DNA of 5,622 nucleotides from NCBI GenBank assembly GCA_003566215.1, contig PXEJ01000350.1, forward strand, positions 1 to 5,622, given 5' to 3'. Position 1 is the first letter of the stretch. Each line of letters begins with the position of its first letter. The notes below the pieces were generated by a model, which was not told the DNA's origin, ran no database searches, and saw only the letters and a list, made by a program, of their open reading frames with translations. The stretch comes from Cyanobacteria bacterium T3Sed10_376R1m. GTDB lineage: Bacteria > Cyanobacteriota > Cyanobacteriia > Cyanobacteriales > Cyanobacteriaceae. The position numbers were made by a program, and so were the translations under genes. This document shows positions 5,328 to 5,622 of the stretch, in pieces.

Positions 5328-5622
5328 ATGGAGATAAAAAAGAATATGAAAGATTGCGAATTTAAAAAAGAGTCAGAGGTTTTATTAGAAAAATACTCTG
5401 CAACTCACAAGACTCTTTCACTTATTGCTTGTTATATTTTGATTGTTGCTGTTGTGGTATGGAGTGGTGGGAGTGTTAGTTTGGGTAGTGGGCGAGAAGG
5501 TGGTGGTGATGAAGAAAATCTTCTTGATGTTGAAGAATTTTTTAATGGATTATTTGAAGATGAAAAATTAGATAAAGATTTTGAGATTTTAGTAGATAAT
5601 GATGGAAATATAAGGTTTAAAA
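5328..5622 (+). CDS. Single-pass membrane protein, N-terminal part (runs off the window)
   Basis: I do not recognise this gene. From the ATG at 5328 the frame is open for 98 codons to the window edge with no stop. Residues 1-28 are charged and Lys/Glu-rich (MEIKKNMKDCEFKKES...). One hydrophobic helix spans about 29-45 (LSLIACYILIVAVVVW). It is followed by a Gly/Ser-rich linker (46-60) and an acidic region with DEEN and FEDEK. A basic N-side and acidic C-side suggest the N-terminus inside and the rest outside. No Shine-Dalgarno is present. AT-rich DNA at 5303-5325 could hold the promoter; a box at 5318-5325 would place a leaderless start at the in-frame ATG at 5346 (Met7), so the true start may be there. 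The 21-bp gap to the pilin-like gene suggests an operon and a related envelope role. Confidence 0.7.
   Translation, partial: MEIKKNMKDCEFKKESEVLLEKYSATHKTLSLIACYILIVAVVVWSGGSVSLGSGREGGGDEENLLDVEEFFNGLFEDEKLDKDFEILVDNDGNIRFK

Overview
The window reads as chromosomal DNA of a small-genome, AT-rich archaeon, most likely a DPANN lineage of the Woesearchaeota/Pacearchaeota type. Three things support this. One protein has the N-terminus KKRGQLTIFIIIAI followed by a QGGY / tyrosine-rich / paired-Cys pattern that I associate with a pilin-like family in those genomes. Several genes have a TATA-like box about 26 bases before the start codon and no Shine-Dalgarno, as expected for leaderless archaeal transcripts. 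Gene spacing is tight on the plus strand. The taxon is an inference from these signs, not a database result.

Layout. Bases 3-2379 carry three plus-strand genes with gaps of about 40-50 bp: the 3' end of a Gly-rich, four-Cys, acidic-tailed protein; a small DUF4870 membrane protein; and a 506-residue exported protein of unknown function, which has a strong Shine-Dalgarno. Bases 2380-4565 differ in character. A single minus-strand gene for a 12-helix Major Facilitator Superfamily transporter (2772-3977) lies between two long intergenic arms that are imperfect inverted copies of each other (about 2549-2757 and 4022-4121). The left arm has about 107 extra bases made of two adjacent nested hairpins. 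Outside the right arm lies odd DNA with a roughly 100-codon stop-free frame lacking ATG and a perfect 10-bp hairpin. Bases 4566-5622 return to plus-strand genes: a class III signal peptide (pilin-like) surface protein and, 21 bp on, the start of a single-pass membrane protein that runs off the window.

How it fits together. The plus-strand genes are mainly envelope or exported proteins of unknown function (a signal-peptide protein, a pilin-like protein, small membrane proteins), so this looks like a cell-surface neighbourhood. The transporter is on the opposite strand and enclosed by inverted repeats, so it may be a separately acquired cassette. This inverted-repeat structure is the most interesting signal here. 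I found no rRNA, tRNA, CRISPR array or recognisable transposase.
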